Source: Gammaproteobacteria bacterium (GTDB taxonomy: Bacteria; Pseudomonadota; Gammaproteobacteria; HyVt-429). Taken from it: a stretch of 64,000 nt of DNA. The stretch is from positions 1 through 64,000 of the forward strand of contig JAADGI010000017.1 of assembly GCA_013152415.1 (NCBI GenBank), written 5' to 3'. Made by a program: the position numbers and the translations under genes. Positions within the stretch are counted from its first letter, which is position 1. Each line of letters starts with the position of its first letter. A model generated the notes under the pieces. It ran no database searches and was not told where the DNA came from. It worked only from the letters and a program-made list of their open reading frames with translations. Positions 21,609 to 34,128 of this stretch are shown here, in pieces.

Positions 21609-22512
21609 CGCAGGTCTCCAGAATTGCCAGCACCAAGTCATCGAACTCATATCCCGCCGCACGTGCCGCCATCGGCACCAGACTATGGTCCGTCATGCCG
21701 GGGACGGTATTGACCTCAAGGAAAAAGGCCGTGCCATCAGTATCAAGCATAAAATCAACCCGCCCCCATCCCTGCCCGCCCACCGCCAGAAAGGCCTCCA
21801 TAGATTGGGCTCTAAGCACCTCCTCTTGGTCCTGGGGGAGTCCACTGGGACAATGGTACTGTGTGCTATCACTAAGATACTTGGCCTCGTAGTCGTAGAA
21901 ATCCCGATTGGTCTGCAGTCGAATCAGCGGCCACACCTGCTCACCCAGTATGGCGGCGGTATATTCCTCACCCTCTATGCAGCGCTCGATCAGGACCCAA
22001 TCATCGTATTGCGCTGCGGCCTGACAAGCTGTACCCAGGTCTGACGCCTTGTCGACCCTTGATACTCCAAGACTGGAGCCCCCCTGGTTAGGCTTAACAA
22101 ATACCGGTAATCCCAATTCACTTTCGATGGATAACAGGTCATCGTCCACACGCCACAACCGATACTCGGGTGTATTGATGCCCATGGCCTGCCAAAGGTG
22201 TTTGCAACGCAACTTGTCCATCGCCAGGGCGGACCCCAGCACGCCGCTACCGGTATAGGGCAAACCCGCGACTTCCAGTGCACCTTGTATGCTGCCGTCC
22301 TCACCCCAACCGCCGTGCAAGACGATAAAAACGCGATCGAAACGACCCGTGCTCAACTCATTTATAATGTTACGATTTGCATCCAATCCATGGGCATCCA
22401 CCTGCTTGCGCTGTAAGGCCTCTAACACCGCTTGGCCCCCCTTCAGGGAAACCTCACGCTCCCCGGACAATCCGCCCATGAGCACCGCCACCTTGCCGAA
22501 GCGCGCAGTCAT
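21595..22512 (-). CDS. ddlB: D-alanine--D-alanine ligase
   Basis: VLMGGLSGEREVSLKGG, PVFVKPNQGGSSLGVSRV, FLEVNTVPGMTDHSLVP. Confidence 0.98.
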   Translation of the reverse strand: MTARFGKVAVLMGGLSGEREVSLKGGQAVLEALQRKQVDAHGLDANRNIINELSTGRFDRVFIVLHGGWGEDGSIQGALEVAGLPYTGSGVLGSALAMDKLRCKHLWQAMGINTPEYRLWRVDDDLLSIESELGLPVFVKPNQGGSSLGVSRVDKASDLGTACQAAAQYDDWVLIERCIEGEEYTAAILGEQVWPLIRLQTNRDFYDYEAKYLSDSTQYHCPSGLPQDQEEVLRAQSMEAFLAVGGQGWGRVDFMLDTDGTAFFLEVNTVPGMTDHSLVPMAARAAGYEFDDLVLAILETCDERH

Positions 22513-23429
22513 AACGCCTCCCCAATAACATGGACTTCTGTTTCCAACTGCACGCCATGGACACGCTGAACTTCAGCTTGCAAAAACCGGATAAGCGTTT
22601 CTATCTGGGTTGCGCTTGCGCCACCGGTATTGATAATAAAGTTGGCGTGAACATCAGACACACATGCAGCACCTTCACAATGCCCCTTAAGGCCGGCGGT
22701 CTCTATCAGCCGTGCTGCGTAATCTCCAGGTGGGTTACGAAATACCGAACCGGCATTGGCCAAACCAATAGGCTGACTCTCGCCCCGTTTACCCAGCAGG
22801 GTCTTAATCATGCCCCGGCCTTCCTCACTAGAGCCCTTATCCAACTGTAATACACCGGCCACAAACCATTGTTGCGCCGGGCCCTGCACACTGCGGTAAC
22901 CGACACTAAATTCAGTTGCGCTATAGGTATGAATCTGACCATGGCGGTCTATCATCTCCACCGCCGCAATATGCCGCCAGGTCTCGCCCCCAAAGGCCCC
23001 GGCATTCATGGCCAGAGCACCACCGAAACTACCCGGTATACCCGCCAAAAACTCTGCACCCCTCAATCCCTGCGCCACGCTACGGCGGGCCACCTTGGCA
23101 CTGGCCACACCGGCCTCAACCCTGAGGCGACCTTCACCCAAATAATCCATGCCTCCCAGACCTGGCGAAGTCGCTATAACCGTGCCCCGTATACCACCGT
23201 CCCGAACCAGCAAATTGCTTCCCAGACCCAACCAATAAAGTGATTCATCCTCGGGCAAAACGCTCATAAAGCGGCCAAGATCATCAATACCCGCAGGGCG
23301 GTAGTAGCAATCAGCCACACCACCCACTCGCCAACTGGTATGACGTACCATGGACTCAAACTGACGCAGGTCACCGTACAATTCGATTCCCTTAAACTCG
23401 GTATGAGGCATTTTGAGACTCATGTTCAT
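22509..23429 (-). CDS. murB: UDP-N-acetylenolpyruvoylglucosamine reductase
   Basis: [58 protein letters not shown]. Confidence 0.97.
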   Translation of the reverse strand: MNMSLKMPHTEFKGIELYGDLRQFESMVRHTSWRVGGVADCYYRPAGIDDLGRFMSVLPEDESLYWLGLGSNLLVRDGGIRGTVIATSPGLGGMDYLGEGRLRVEAGVASAKVARRSVAQGLRGAEFLAGIPGSFGGALAMNAGAFGGETWRHIAAVEMIDRHGQIHTYSATEFSVGYRSVQGPAQQWFVAGVLQLDKGSSEEGRGMIKTLLGKRGESQPIGLANAGSVFRNPPGDYAARLIETAGLKGHCEGAACVSDVHANFIINTGGASATQIETLIRFLQAEVQRVHGVQLETEVHVIGEAL

Positions 23430-24844
23430 ACACCTGATCCCACTAACAGACCGGCGTGCTGACCAATATTTCCGGCACCCATGGTTAACACCACGTCTCC
23501 AGGACGCACAATGTCAGCCAACAATGTGGGGAGATCATCCATATCTTCTACAAAGATCGGTGTCACCCGGCCACGGGCACGTATGGATCGGCACAAGGCA
23601 CGGCCATCCGCGCCAGCAATGGGCGCTTCACCTGCGGCGTAGACCTCGGTAATCAACAACGGGTCCACATGACCCAGCACTTGACTAAAGTCGTCCATCA
23701 AATCCTGGGTTCGACTGTAGCGATGGGGTTGAAACACCGTCACCAAACGACGTTGCGGCCAGGCTTCACGCGTAGCCTCCAGGGTGGCCGCGATCTCACG
23801 AGGATGGTGGGCATAGTCATCCACTAAGGGCACCGCATCACCGTCCACCTGAAGATTGCCCAGGACCTCGAACCGCCGTCCGATACCTTGAAAAGTTTTC
23901 AATCCCTGTTGTATCGCCTGGTCATCCACGCCCAGAGTACGGGCAACGGCAATCGCCGCTAATGCATTAAGCACGTTGTGTTGTCCTGGCATGTTAAGAG
24001 TTAACTCGAGCAAACCTTCGTGTTCACTACTGGCCACTTTGAACTGCATCTGTAAACCCTGTTGCTCAATATCCACGGCGCGGCAATCCGCCCCTTCCTG
24101 AGTACCGTAGGTCAACACCGGTTTTCTAAGCTGCGGTAAAATATCTCTCACGACCGGGTCATCCACACACATGATCGCCAACCCATAGAAAGGCAAGTTA
24201 TGTAAAAAACTGATAAAGGTTTCTTTCAGAACCGCAAAATCACCACCGTAGGTCTGTAGATGGTCGGCATCAATATTGGTCACGATGGCTATCAACGGTT
24301 GTAGATGTAAGAATGACGCATCACTTTCATCCGCCTCCGCCACCAAATATTCTCCAGTACCCAGTCGGGCATTGGCCCCGGCGCTCTTTAATCGCCCACC
24401 GATAACAAAGGTTGGATCCAGACCCCCCGCCGCCAAAACACTCGCCACTAGACTGGTGGTGGTGGTCTTGCCATGGGTGCCGGCAATAGCAATACCTTTT
24501 TGGAAACGCATCAATTCACCCAACATCTCGGCACGCGGTATGATGGGAATTTTTTTCTCCCGTGCGGCAAGCACCTCGGGGTTATCTTCACTCACTGCAG
24601 TGGAGGTCACCACCACATCGCTACCCACAATCCACTCGGCATCGTGACCCATCTCCACCCGTGCACCCAGGGCACGCAACTGGGCAGTTGCAGCATTGTC
24701 AGCCAGGTCAGAACCCGATACTTGATAACCCAGGTTCACCAACACCTCGGCGATGCCACTCATACCGGCACCACCGATGCCGACAAAGTGGATATGTTTA
24801 ATATGTTCACGCACACATGCTCTCCATGCAGGCTTGGGCCACAT
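23426..24844 (-). CDS. murC: UDP-N-acetylmuramate--L-alanine ligase
   Basis: [48 protein letters not shown]. Confidence 0.98.
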   Translation of the reverse strand: MWPKPAWRACVREHIKHIHFVGIGGAGMSGIAEVLVNLGYQVSGSDLADNAATAQLRALGARVEMGHDAEWIVGSDVVVTSTAVSEDNPEVLAAREKKIPIIPRAEMLGELMRFQKGIAIAGTHGKTTTTSLVASVLAAGGLDPTFVIGGRLKSAGANARLGTGEYLVAEADESDASFLHLQPLIAIVTNIDADHLQTYGGDFAVLKETFISFLHNLPFYGLAIMCVDDPVVRDILPQLRKPVLTYGTQEGADCRAVDIEQQGLQMQFKVASSEHEGLLELTLNMPGQHNVLNALAAIAVARTLGVDDQAIQQGLKTFQGIGRRFEVLGNLQVDGDAVPLVDDYAHHPREIAATLEATREAWPQRRLVTVFQPHRYSRTQDLMDDFSQVLGHVDPLLITEVYAAGEAPIAGADGRALCRSIRARGRVTPIFVEDMDDLPTLLADIVRPGDVVLTMGAGNIGQHAGLLVGSGV

Positions 24845-25889
24845 CAGCGGTGGCTTGTGGTTTTGATAAACTTAAGGCGCGTTGCCCAAAGCCCTGAAGC
24901 AAATCACGCCGGGCATGAAACTTACCTAGCCAATCAGCCAGGCGCTGTGGTGTCAGTTCATTCTCAGGCAACAACACGCCGGCCTGGTGTTCCGACAGAA
25001 ACCGCGCATTGGCCGTTTGGTGATCACTGATGGCGTGGGGATAGGGCACCAGCAAGGCGGTGACACCCATTGCGCTCAGCTCAGCCACAGTCATGGCACC
25101 CGCACGACACAACACCACATCGGCCCAGGCATAGGCCTTTGCCATATCGTCGATAAACTCACAGGGCACCACGTTGTCTATACCCGCGTCACGATAGGCC
25201 AGACTTGCGGCTTGCTGCTTACCACGGCCACATTGATGACGAACACTGGGGCGTTGCTCGGCCGTCAGGGCAGCCAATGCCAGCGGCACGATGTCATTAA
25301 ATACACGCGCCCCTTGACTGCCACCCACAACCAACAAATGCAAAGGTGCCTGGGCATCAGACTCAGCATTAACCTGTATACCCATACCGACGATATCGGC
25401 CCGCAATGGGTTGCCGATGTAAATACCCTGCTTGGGATTGATACCGACACTATGCGGAAATCCGGTCATGACGCGTTGCGCAAAGTGTGCAAGCCAGCGA
25501 TTGGTGAACCCTGCAACCGCGTTGGCCTCGTGTATGAGCAAGGGCTTCCTTAGCAACCACGCCGCAAGTCCACCCGGTCCGGCCACAAACCCCCCCATAC
25601 CCAGCAACGCGTCGGGGCGGCGACGTAAGATCACCAGGATGCTTTGCGTGAGTGCCACCGTCAGGCGCAACGGTGCCATCAACCATCCCCACCAACCCTT
25701 GCCACGCAGCCCACGGATACTGATCCACTCCATATCGAATCCCGCCTCAGGCACACTGTGGGCCTCAAAACCCCGCCGTGTACCCAACCACACCACCTCG
25801 ACCCCCTGCTCACGTAACACTTGCGCCACTGCAAGGGCGGGGAAGACATGACCGCCGGTACCGCCTGCCATCATCAGCAAGGTCCTCAT
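24807..25889 (-). CDS. murG: Undecaprenyldiphospho-muramoylpentapeptide beta-N-acetylglucosaminyltransferase
   Basis: [44 protein letters not shown]. Confidence 0.98.
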   Translation of the reverse strand: MRTLLMMAGGTGGHVFPALAVAQVLREQGVEVVWLGTRRGFEAHSVPEAGFDMEWISIRGLRGKGWWGWLMAPLRLTVALTQSILVILRRRPDALLGMGGFVAGPGGLAAWLLRKPLLIHEANAVAGFTNRWLAHFAQRVMTGFPHSVGINPKQGIYIGNPLRADIVGMGIQVNAESDAQAPLHLLVVGGSQGARVFNDIVPLALAALTAEQRPSVRHQCGRGKQQAASLAYRDAGIDNVVPCEFIDDMAKAYAWADVVLCRAGAMTVAELSAMGVTALLVPYPHAISDHQTANARFLSEHQAGVLLPENELTPQRLADWLGKFHARRDLLQGFGQRALSLSKPQATADVAQACMESMCA

Positions 25890-27073
25890 CGCCGACCCCC
25901 AGGCTTGGGCCGAGTCTCACGATCAACCGCCAAAAGCAGGCCCACCGCCATGCTGGTAGCCAACATGCTGCTACCGCCATAACTCATTAGGGGTAAGGTC
26001 AAACCTTTGGTAGGCAGTGCCCCGAGGTTGACCCCCATATTGATGAGGGCCTGAAAGCTGATGAACAGCCCCACCCCCTGAGCCAAACGGGCAGCAAAAA
26101 ATTGTCCGCTCGACTCGGCGCGGCGGGATATTGCCAGGGCCCGCCACATCAACATCCCAAATAAAGAGACAATGGTTAAGACGCCGACAAAACCCAACTC
26201 TTCGCCGATGACCGCCAGCAAAAAATCCGTATTGGCCGCAGGCAGGTAATAGAGTTTCTGCACACTGCCACCCAGGCCCACTCCCAGCCAATCACCACGG
26301 CCGAAGGCGATGAGTGCCTGGGTCAACTGAAAGCCGGAACCAAACGGGTCCTTCCAGGGATCAAGGAAGGTGACTACTCTCTCGACATGCTCGGGTGACA
26401 TGTTGATTAAAATGGCCATGGCCCCCACACCGGCGGCAACACACAAGCCAAGCTGCCAGATACGCACACCGGCCAGAAATAACATGGCACCGACGGTGAG
26501 ACACAACACCACCACACTACCAAAGTCAGGCTCCATGATGAGTAAGGCCCCGACCAAACCGACAACCACACCAATCATTAATATGCCCTGGGTAAATTGG
26601 GTCAATTGGTCTCGACGGCGAACGAGATAGCCTGCGGCATAAATAATGACAAACAACTTTGCGAATTCAGAGGGCTGTAGATTGACGGGGCCTATCTGAA
26701 ACCACCTGGAACTACCATTAATCTTGCCGCTCAGGCCCGGCACCAGCACCAGGGCCAACAAAATAATCCCGACGACAACAAGTAAGCCGCCGGTCCGTTG
26801 CCACCACACCAGCTTGACCTGGGACACCAGGTGCATCAGCACCAGACCCAGGGCGATATTCACTGCATGTCTCAACAAGTAATAGAAAGATCCCGCCAAC
26901 TTATCACCGGCCATGGCAATACCGGCTGAGTAAACCATCACCAAACCAAAACCCAGCAACACATAAACCACCGCCAACAACCAGGGGTCTTGCCGAGGCT
27001 CGTTGATGAGCCCCTGGGCACGCATGGCCTGTGCAGACAAGGCAGTCATTGGGCCCATTCCCTGACTGCACAA
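25886..27073 (-). CDS. ftsW: Lipid II polymerase/flippase family FtsW
   Basis: Multi-TM SEDS protein; LQPSEFAKLF, PAANTDFLLAVIGEELGFVG, LPLMSYGGSS. Confidence 0.97.
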   Translation of the reverse strand: MCSQGMGPMTALSAQAMRAQGLINEPRQDPWLLAVVYVLLGFGLVMVYSAGIAMAGDKLAGSFYYLLRHAVNIALGLVLMHLVSQVKLVWWQRTGGLLVVVGIILLALVLVPGLSGKINGSSRWFQIGPVNLQPSEFAKLFVIIYAAGYLVRRRDQLTQFTQGILMIGVVVGLVGALLIMEPDFGSVVVLCLTVGAMLFLAGVRIWQLGLCVAAGVGAMAILINMSPEHVERVVTFLDPWKDPFGSGFQLTQALIAFGRGDWLGVGLGGSVQKLYYLPAANTDFLLAVIGEELGFVGVLTIVSLFGMLMWRALAISRRAESSGQFFAARLAQGVGLFISFQALINMGVNLGALPTKGLTLPLMSYGGSSMLATSMAVGLLLAVDRETRPKPGGRR

Positions 27074-28470
27074 ATGAATGCTTCGCCCCGATGCTGGTAG
27101 TCACGAAACATATCGAAGCTGGCACAGGCCGGTGACAACAACACCGTGTCGCCCGTTTGCGCCAGGCCAGCGGCCAAAGACACCGCCTGAGCCATATCTT
27201 TGGCCTCCACTATGGGTACCACATCACCCATGGCTGCAGCGATTTGTGGTGCATCCCGACCCATCAACACCACAGCACGGGCATGGTCAGCAACCGCGCC
27301 TCGCAGTGGAGTAAAATCTGCGCCCTTAGCATCACCCCCTGCGATCAACACCACCGGTGAACCCGCCCCTTTCAAGGCCGCAACCGTGGCCCCCACATTG
27401 GTACCCTTTGAATCATTGACCCAATGCACACCCTCGTGCTCCAGCACCCACTCACTACGATGGGCCAGCCCCTTAAAGCACCTCACTGCACGCACCATGG
27501 CATCTACCGGCACCTTCACCGCCTCTGCCAGGGCCATGGCCGCTAATACATTGGCCAAATTGTGACGCCCATTCAGGGGCACATCTGACACCGGCATGAG
27601 TTGTCGATCACCGCAGGCCAACCAGGCCTCCCCAGCGTGCTCAAGGATGCCGTAGTCAGAGGCCCTTTGCGGTGCCCGTAAAGTAAAAAATCGAGACTGT
27701 GGGTTGGTGGCTAACATCGCCCTGACCCGAGCATCATCTCGATTGCCGACGCAAAACCGTGCTTCGGCATAGACACTGGCCTTGGTCAGGGCATAGGCAT
27801 CCAAATCATCATAACGATCCATGTGATCAGCGCTGATATTGAGCACAGTGGCCACAGCGCAGGGTAAATAAGGCGTTAGTTCCAACTGAAAACTCGACAA
27901 CTCAAGGACATAGAGGTCGGGTTCGGGCTCGCGTAACAGGTCCAACACGGGCACACCAATATTGCCACCTACCGCAGTATTGAATCCTGCCTCTTTGCAC
28001 ATCGCTCCCACCAGCGCCGTCACCGTACTCTTGCCGTTAGATCCGGTAATCGCAATAACCGGAGAACTTATTGACTCCACAAACAAACCCACATCACCGA
28101 TCACATCGATATCGCGCTTTAATGCATCGGCAATGACAGGCTCATGCATGGAAACCCCAGGGCTAAGAACCAAAAGCCCTGGGTTTACAAACAATGCCGG
28201 CTGTAAACCACCACTGTGAATTTTTATATCCGGGCAGGTGCGCTCCAGGTCGCGCAACATGGGCGGGTGTTCACGGCTGTCGACAACGGTGACCTCAGTA
28301 CCTTGGGCATGCAGATAACGGGCGCAGGAAAAACCAGTTTGCCCCAAGCCGACGATCAGTGCCCTATCCACTTGCATACTCAACTCCCCCCGAGCCCCAT
28401 TGGCATCTATCCCTTCCGGCCATGGCTGCCTTGATGTTGCCGCATTGTCTGTCCATCTCTGCCAACTCAC
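27046..28470 (-). CDS. murD: UDP-N-acetylmuramoylalanine--D-glutamate ligase (start probably internal, at MQVDRALIVGLGQTG)
   Basis: VGLGQTGFSCARYL, ITGSNGKSTVTALV, VNDSKGTNVGATVAAL, LSPACASFDMFRDYQHRGE. Confidence 0.96.
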   Translation of the reverse strand: MSWQRWTDNAATSRQPWPEGIDANGARGELSMQVDRALIVGLGQTGFSCARYLHAQGTEVTVVDSREHPPMLRDLERTCPDIKIHSGGLQPALFVNPGLLVLSPGVSMHEPVIADALKRDIDVIGDVGLFVESISSPVIAITGSNGKSTVTALVGAMCKEAGFNTAVGGNIGVPVLDLLREPEPDLYVLELSSFQLELTPYLPCAVATVLNISADHMDRYDDLDAYALTKASVYAEARFCVGNRDDARVRAMLATNPQSRFFTLRAPQRASDYGILEHAGEAWLACGDRQLMPVSDVPLNGRHNLANVLAAMALAEAVKVPVDAMVRAVRCFKGLAHRSEWVLEHEGVHWVNDSKGTNVGATVAALKGAGSPVVLIAGGDAKGADFTPLRGAVADHARAVVLMGRDAPQIAAAMGDVVPIVEAKDMAQAVSLAAGLAQTGDTVLLSPACASFDMFRDYQHRGEAFICAVREWAQ

Positions 28471-28474
28471 CCGA

Positions 28475-29557
28475 TCACCGTACCTTTAAGGTAGCCAAAC
28501 CGATGAGCACCAGGATCAAGGTGATGATCCAAAAGCGAACAATGACTCGAGGCTCTGGCCACCCCTTGAGCTCAAAGTGATGATGTAGCGGCGCCATGCG
28601 AAAGATGCGCTTACCCGTCAGTTTGTATGACAGGACTTGTAAGATTACAGACACGGTCTCCATAACAAACACACCACCCATAATGAACAATACAATCTCC
28701 TGGCGAACCACCACCGCCACAGCCCCAAGTGCCGCACCCAGGGCCAAGGCACCGATATCACCCATAAACACCTGGGCGGGATAGGCGTTAAACCAAAGGA
28801 ACCCAAGCCCTGCACCTGCGAGTGCCGCGCACACTACCAACACCTCACCGGCACCGGGGACATAGGGAATACCCAAGTAGTCTGAAAAGATAGAATGACC
28901 GGCAGCGTAAGCAAAAACCCCCAAGGCACCCGCAATCATCACCGTAGGCATCACCGCCAAGCCATCCAGACCATCAGTAAAATTGACTGCATTACTGGTG
29001 CCCACAATGACGAGATAGGTCAGCAAAATAAACCAGGGGCCCATGTCGATAGCCACCTCTTTAAAGAACGGTACAATCAACTGGGTCTCGGCAGGGGTCT
29101 GGGCACTCGTATAAAGGAATACCGCAACCGCAAACCCCACCACGCTTTGCCAAAAAAACTTTGCCCGGGCACCGATCCCACGCGGATCTTTATCAATGAG
29201 CTTGCGGTAATCATCCACCCATCCGATGACACCAAAGGCCAGACAAGTCAGTAGAACCACCCACACAAGTCGATTTGATAAATCAGCCCACAATAGGGTG
29301 GTAACAAGTACTGCTACCAGGATAAGCGCGCCACCCATGGTCGGGGTGCCCATTTTATCAAAATGGGTCGGGGGGCCATCTTCACGCACAGTCTGGCCAA
29401 TTTGACGATTACCCAACCTGCGAATCATGCCAGGACCCAACACCAGACAGATCGTTAACGCCGTCAACATGCTGCAGATGCCGCGAAACGTCAGATATCG
29501 AAAGACGTTGAGCTGCGTGTATTCACGCGCCAGGTAATCAAACAGGCTCAACAGCAT
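28475..29557 (-). CDS. mraY: Phospho-N-acetylmuramoyl-pentapeptide-transferase
   Basis: [44 protein letters not shown]. Confidence 0.99.
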   Translation of the reverse strand: MLLSLFDYLAREYTQLNVFRYLTFRGICSMLTALTICLVLGPGMIRRLGNRQIGQTVREDGPPTHFDKMGTPTMGGALILVAVLVTTLLWADLSNRLVWVVLLTCLAFGVIGWVDDYRKLIDKDPRGIGARAKFFWQSVVGFAVAVFLYTSAQTPAETQLIVPFFKEVAIDMGPWFILLTYLVIVGTSNAVNFTDGLDGLAVMPTVMIAGALGVFAYAAGHSIFSDYLGIPYVPGAGEVLVVCAALAGAGLGFLWFNAYPAQVFMGDIGALALGAALGAVAVVVRQEIVLFIMGGVFVMETVSVILQVLSYKLTGKRIFRMAPLHHHFELKGWPEPRVIVRFWIITLILVLIGLATLKVR

Positions 29558-30936
29558 CAGTTATGCCCCTTGGCCCCACGTTTCTCAGACGCGACTTTAG
29601 CCAATGGCTCACTAATACCATTAACCACCTCTTCCATGTGGCTGCCCCGTGACCCTTTTATCAACAAGGTCATGTCAGGATGCAAAATTTCCTGCAAGCC
29701 TTTGACCAAGGCCTTGTGACTCTTATAATGCTTTGCCGCCCCGCCGAAGGATTCCTTTGCAGCACGGGCCAATGTGCCCACTGCAAATAGCCGATTGACA
29801 CCGAGTCGACGGGCGAGTTCTCCTACTCGACCGTGGATGGCCTTGGCCGATTTCCCCAATTCAAGCATGTCACCTAATACCAGAACTGTCTCACCATCAC
29901 TTTGTCGCAACACATCAAGACCCGCAGCCACGGATGCTGGATTGGCGTTATAGGTATCATCAAGAATCCGTGACCCCTGCAAACCTGATTTGACTTCAAG
30001 TCTGCCAGACACTGCATGCAGACCCTCCAAGCCGACCTTGACATCATTGAGGTCTGCCCCCGCTTGCATCGCCACCGCTGTCGCAGCTACGGCATTACTT
30101 ACATTGTGCTTACCCAAAACCGGAAGTCGCATAGCGACACCTCCCTTTGGAGTTGAAATGAAAATATCACTGCCCTGCGCACCGCAGACAAACTCGGCGC
30201 TATAGTCAGCGTCCTGGTGAAGCCCAAAACTGATTACCTTGTGTGGCGCAGCAAGTCCCCGCCAATATTCTGCATAGGCATCATCGGCATTGATAACGGC
30301 TATACCTTGTGCCATCAGCCCATCAAAGATTTCAGCCTTGGCCTGGGCAACAGCATCGATACCCCCTACACCCTCGAGGTGGGCCTCGGCAGCATTAGTA
30401 ATGACAACGATGCCGGGCCTGGCCAAACCCGAAAGATAGGCGATCTCACCTAAATGATTCATGCCCATCTCCACGACGGCATAATCATGCTCGGCACGTA
30501 ACCTCAACAATGTTAAAGGCAACCCAATGCTGTTATTCAAATTACCGATAGTGACCAAACCGTTTCCACGCTGTGCCAGTATCGCCGCGACCATTTCTTT
30601 TACACTGGTCTTACCATTACTGCCGGTAATCCCGATCACGGGAATATCGAAACCCGCACGCCAAGAGGCCGCCAGACGACCCAAACCTCGCTCGGTATCG
30701 GCAACTCGAATATTGGGTAATGGGGTGATCACCTGGCGAGAGACCATGGCCGCCGCCGCTCCACGACTTTCGGCTTGGTCGACGTACTCGTGACCATCAA
30801 AATGGGGACCACGTAAGGCCACAAAGAGCTCACCACCACCAAGTTGCCGACTATCAGTACTGACACCACTGATGGTCACGTCGTTTCCGATGACGTCTGT
30901 GTCCAGCATTTGTGCTGCCATCGAAAGCTTCATCAC
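29557..30936 (-). CDS. murF: UDP-N-acetylmuramoyl-tripeptide--D-alanyl-D-alanine ligase
   Basis: [50 protein letters not shown]. Confidence 0.97.
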   Translation of the reverse strand: MMKLSMAAQMLDTDVIGNDVTISGVSTDSRQLGGGELFVALRGPHFDGHEYVDQAESRGAAAAMVSRQVITPLPNIRVADTERGLGRLAASWRAGFDIPVIGITGSNGKTSVKEMVAAILAQRGNGLVTIGNLNNSIGLPLTLLRLRAEHDYAVVEMGMNHLGEIAYLSGLARPGIVVITNAAEAHLEGVGGIDAVAQAKAEIFDGLMAQGIAVINADDAYAEYWRGLAAPHKVISFGLHQDADYSAEFVCGAQGSDIFISTPKGGVAMRLPVLGKHNVSNAVAATAVAMQAGADLNDVKVGLEGLHAVSGRLEVKSGLQGSRILDDTYNANPASVAAGLDVLRQSDGETVLVLGDMLELGKSAKAIHGRVGELARRLGVNRLFAVGTLARAAKESFGGAAKHYKSHKALVKGLQEILHPDMTLLIKGSRGSHMEEVVNGISEPLAKVASEKRGAKGHN

Positions 30937-32414
30937 GCCGCCACCCCCAAAAATCGACTGACGGTCTCCCGATCGCTCAGAGGCAGGCTGTCATCACCAA
31001 TTTGTTGGGTCTGCTCATGGCCCTTTCCTGCGATTAAAACCAGATCGTTTTCACCCGCCTCGTGAATACCCCAACTAATGGCATCCACCCGGTCATGAAT
31101 CACGACCGGATCGCTGTGCATACCGCTGCGGATATCCGCAACAATAGCTTGGGGAGATTCATGCCGGGGGTTATCGTCGGTGAGCACCACAACATCGGCG
31201 AGCTGCTCGGCAATCTGCCCCATCACGGAACGTTTGCCACGGTCTCGATCACCACCACAGCCAAAAACACATATCAGGCGTCCCACAGTGTGTTCGCGCA
31301 ATGCCATCAGGGTCTGGCGCAGCGCCTCGGGGGTGTGGGCATAGTCCACCACCACCAAAGGTGAGCCTTCATCGCCACTGAACCGTTCCAGGCGCCCGGC
31401 CACGGGGGTGCTTTGGGCCAATCTTTGTACGGCGGTCTCAAAATCCACACCCAACACCAACAGGCAGGCCAGCACCGCCAACAGATTACTGGCATTAAAC
31501 CGACCTATCAGGGTCGAACGCAGCACCCCTTCACCCTGGGGTGTGACCACCCGTAGGGTGACCCCATGGGCATTCAGATCCAGATCGAGGGCATGTACAT
31601 CACCCTTTTCCAGGCCATAACTGGTAAGGGCAACAGAGCTGTCCAGACCTTGTATCAAATCCTGGCCAAAGGGGTCCTCCACATTGATGACCGCATGTTT
31701 GAGGCCCGGCCAGTCAAACAGCCTTGCCTTGGCCAAGCCATAACTTTGCATATCACCATGGTAATCCAGATGATCACGGCTTAGATTAGTGAACACCGCA
31801 ACATCAAACTCAAGGCCCTCCACCCGGCCCTGTGCCATGCCATGAGAAGAGACCTCCATACACACCCACTTGGCGTGTCGTGAGATCAATGATGCCAATT
31901 CTTTGCGCAGGCTCACCGGGTCGGGGGTGGTATGGGTGCCAGGAGACAGCTGCCCCGGAAAACCATTACCCAAAGTGCCCATCACACCACATCGTGCCGC
32001 CGGTTCATCCAGGGCCTCGGCCAACAACTGCGCACATGTGGTTTTGCCATTGGTGCCGGTAATACCAATCATGGTCAACAAACGGCTGGGGTGCTCATAA
32101 AATCTCTCGGCAATATTGCCGACTTGTCCACATAGGCCAGCAACTGGAATGGCCACAACCCCCAAACCAGCAATAGCCTCGTCCTGCGCCTCGTAGGCTA
32201 CGGCAGCAGCACCTCGCCCAATGGCATCCATAATATAGTCACGACCATCTACACGCTCCCCCGGATAAGCCAGGAACAAAAATCCCTCCTGCACCTGCCG
32301 ACTATCCAGGGTGACGCCGGTAATATTCCTATCCATAGCGCTCGTTGGCACACTGGCCATACCCTCAAGCAACTGTGACAGTGCCCTAGCCACGATCCAC
32401 ACCTCCCAAGGCAT
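30933..32414 (-). CDS. murE: UDP-N-acetylmuramoylalanyl-D-glutamate--2,6-diaminopimelate ligase (ORF to 32495; start at ~32414 more plausible)
   Basis: ITGTNGKTTCAQLLAEAL, HGMAQGRVEG, VVDYAHTPEALRQTL, DDNPRHESP (DAP-type DNPR motif). Confidence 0.97.
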   Translation of the reverse strand: MPWEVWIVARALSQLLEGMASVPTSAMDRNITGVTLDSRQVQEGFLFLAYPGERVDGRDYIMDAIGRGAAAVAYEAQDEAIAGLGVVAIPVAGLCGQVGNIAERFYEHPSRLLTMIGITGTNGKTTCAQLLAEALDEPAARCGVMGTLGNGFPGQLSPGTHTTPDPVSLRKELASLISRHAKWVCMEVSSHGMAQGRVEGLEFDVAVFTNLSRDHLDYHGDMQSYGLAKARLFDWPGLKHAVINVEDPFGQDLIQGLDSSVALTSYGLEKGDVHALDLDLNAHGVTLRVVTPQGEGVLRSTLIGRFNASNLLAVLACLLVLGVDFETAVQRLAQSTPVAGRLERFSGDEGSPLVVVDYAHTPEALRQTLMALREHTVGRLICVFGCGGDRDRGKRSVMGQIAEQLADVVVLTDDNPRHESPQAIVADIRSGMHSDPVVIHDRVDAISWGIHEAGENDLVLIAGKGHEQTQQIGDDSLPLSDRETVSRFLGVAA

Positions 32415-34128
32415 GCCGAGGTTGATCTGTGCCCACAAAAGAATTGAAAGTAACACCCGCCGCATCCGGTGCCACGTTGAGCAGACGCAGTGCATTTGTC
32501 ATCACCTGCCCAAAGACAGGGGCCGCGACCTGGCCACCGAAATATCCACCCTGGGTAGGTTCGTCAATCATGACCACCGCCACCAAACGTGGACGACTGG
32601 CCGGTGCAAATCCGGCAAAAATTGACATGTAACGATTCTTGGCATAACCGGATTTAGTAACTTTATGCACCGTACCGGTCTTTCCCGCAGTGCGGTATTG
32701 TGGGATCTGTGCGGCAATACCGGTGCCCTGTTCCCCCACTGCCAACTCCAACATCCGATTGACTTCTCTGGAGGTCACAACCGACATCACCCGGTGTCCC
32801 TCAACGGGGCCCTGATTGGGTTTAAGACTGACCGGTAACACCACACCGCCGTTGGCAAGACTGGTATAGGCCTGTGCGAGTTGCAGAGCAGTCATGGAAA
32901 GACCGTAACCGTAGGCAATCGTCGCCTGCTTAACCGGGCGCCAGGATTGGTAGGGCGCCAGGTTTCCGCTGGCCTCGCCCGGAAGGCCGATACCGGTAAC
33001 ACGACCACTGCCCAGCCCACGTAACATGGACCACAAACTCTTGGGGGTGAGTTGTAACGCAATCTTGCTGGCCCCCACATTGCTCGACTTAACGACAACA
33101 TGGGATACCGTCAACAAACCATAGTTACGTGCATCATGAATCTTGTGGCGACCCACCTGCAGCCACCCGGGGGAGGTATCGATTCGACTATCGGGCCCAA
33201 ACTTTCGACTCTCAATGGCAGTAGCAATAGTAAAGGGTTTAATGGTTGAACCAGGCTCGAAGACATCGGTCACCGCACGATTTCGAAAATGATCACTCTT
33301 GAGCTTCGAACGATTATTAGGGTTGAAATCAGGCGCATTCACCATGGCCAAAAGCTCACCGGTCCTGGAATCCAGGATAACCAAGGACCCGGCCCGGGCA
33401 CCATGGGCCGCTACTGCGGTCGACAATGCACGGGAAGCCAGGTACTGCAATCGGGTATCAAGGCTCAGCACCAGGGTCTGCCCATCAAGGGCAGGCTGAA
33501 TACTCTTCACATTTTCAATGACATTGCGGCGGCCATCTTTGATCACCAATTTCTCACCATTTTGGCCGCTTAGGTATTCGTCAAAGGCATACTCCAAACC
33601 TTCCTGACCGTGATCATCGACATCGGTAAAGCCCACCACGTGGCCTGTCATGGCCCCTGCTGGGTAATAGCGCTTGTACTCTCTGCGTAGCGCCACACCC
33701 GGCACATTGAGCGCCAAGACCCGTTGCGCCAAGGCCGGAGGGACCTGCCTTTTTAAATACATAAATTCACGATCGGCATGACGGCGATATAAAGACCCCA
33801 AGGAACCAGGATTAAGGCCCAGAAGTCGCGCCAGGGCAGGCCATTGATTACGACCACCCTTAAATTCAGACGGTACCGCCCATACCGAATCCACCGGGGT
33901 GCTAATCGCCAAAGGATCACCGTTTCGATCCAGGATCATGCCGCGCAGGGCGGTCACCTTAACCACCCTAAGGTGCCGGGCATCGGCCTGCCTTTGCAAA
34001 TAATCTGAGCGCACAACCTGCAAGTAGTAGGCGCGTAAGGCGATAGCAAAAAAACAGCCCAACAGAAACAGCACCATGATCCAAAACCGGCCTGGGTAAT
34101 AAACCTGATTCTTCCTGGCACTGTTCAT
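32386..34128 (-). CDS. ftsI: Peptidoglycan D,D-transpeptidase FtsI (PBP3)
   Basis: FEPGSTIKPFTIATAI (SxxK), SSN (VKSSNVGAS), RTAGKTGTVHK (KTG). Confidence 0.98.
   Translation of the reverse strand: MNSARKNQVYYPGRFWIMVLFLLGCFFAIALRAYYLQVVRSDYLQRQADARHLRVVKVTALRGMILDRNGDPLAISTPVDSVWAVPSEFKGGRNQWPALARLLGLNPGSLGSLYRRHADREFMYLKRQVPPALAQRVLALNVPGVALRREYKRYYPAGAMTGHVVGFTDVDDHGQEGLEYAFDEYLSGQNGEKLVIKDGRRNVIENVKSIQPALDGQTLVLSLDTRLQYLASRALSTAVAAHGARAGSLVILDSRTGELLAMVNAPDFNPNNRSKLKSDHFRNRAVTDVFEPGSTIKPFTIATAIESRKFGPDSRIDTSPGWLQVGRHKIHDARNYGLLTVSHVVVKSSNVGASKIALQLTPKSLWSMLRGLGSGRVTGIGLPGEASGNLAPYQSWRPVKQATIAYGYGLSMTALQLAQAYTSLANGGVVLPVSLKPNQGPVEGHRVMSVVTSREVNRMLELAVGEQGTGIAAQIPQYRTAGKTGTVHKVTKSGYAKNRYMSIFAGFAPASRPRLVAVVMIDEPTQGGYFGGQVAAPVFGQVMTNALRLLNVAPDAAGVTFNSFVGTDQPRHALGGVDRG

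Noticed and set aside
23413-25851. Plus-strand ORFs antisense to murC/murG (e.g. 24473..25030, 24987..25553)
   Set aside because: Shadow ORFs; His/Thr-rich translations typical of antisense of GC-skewed genes.
32414-32495. N-terminal 27-residue extension of MurE (MHCVCSTWHRMRRVLL...)
   Set aside because: Overlaps ftsI by ~110 bp and does not look like MurE; the ATG near 32414 is more plausible.
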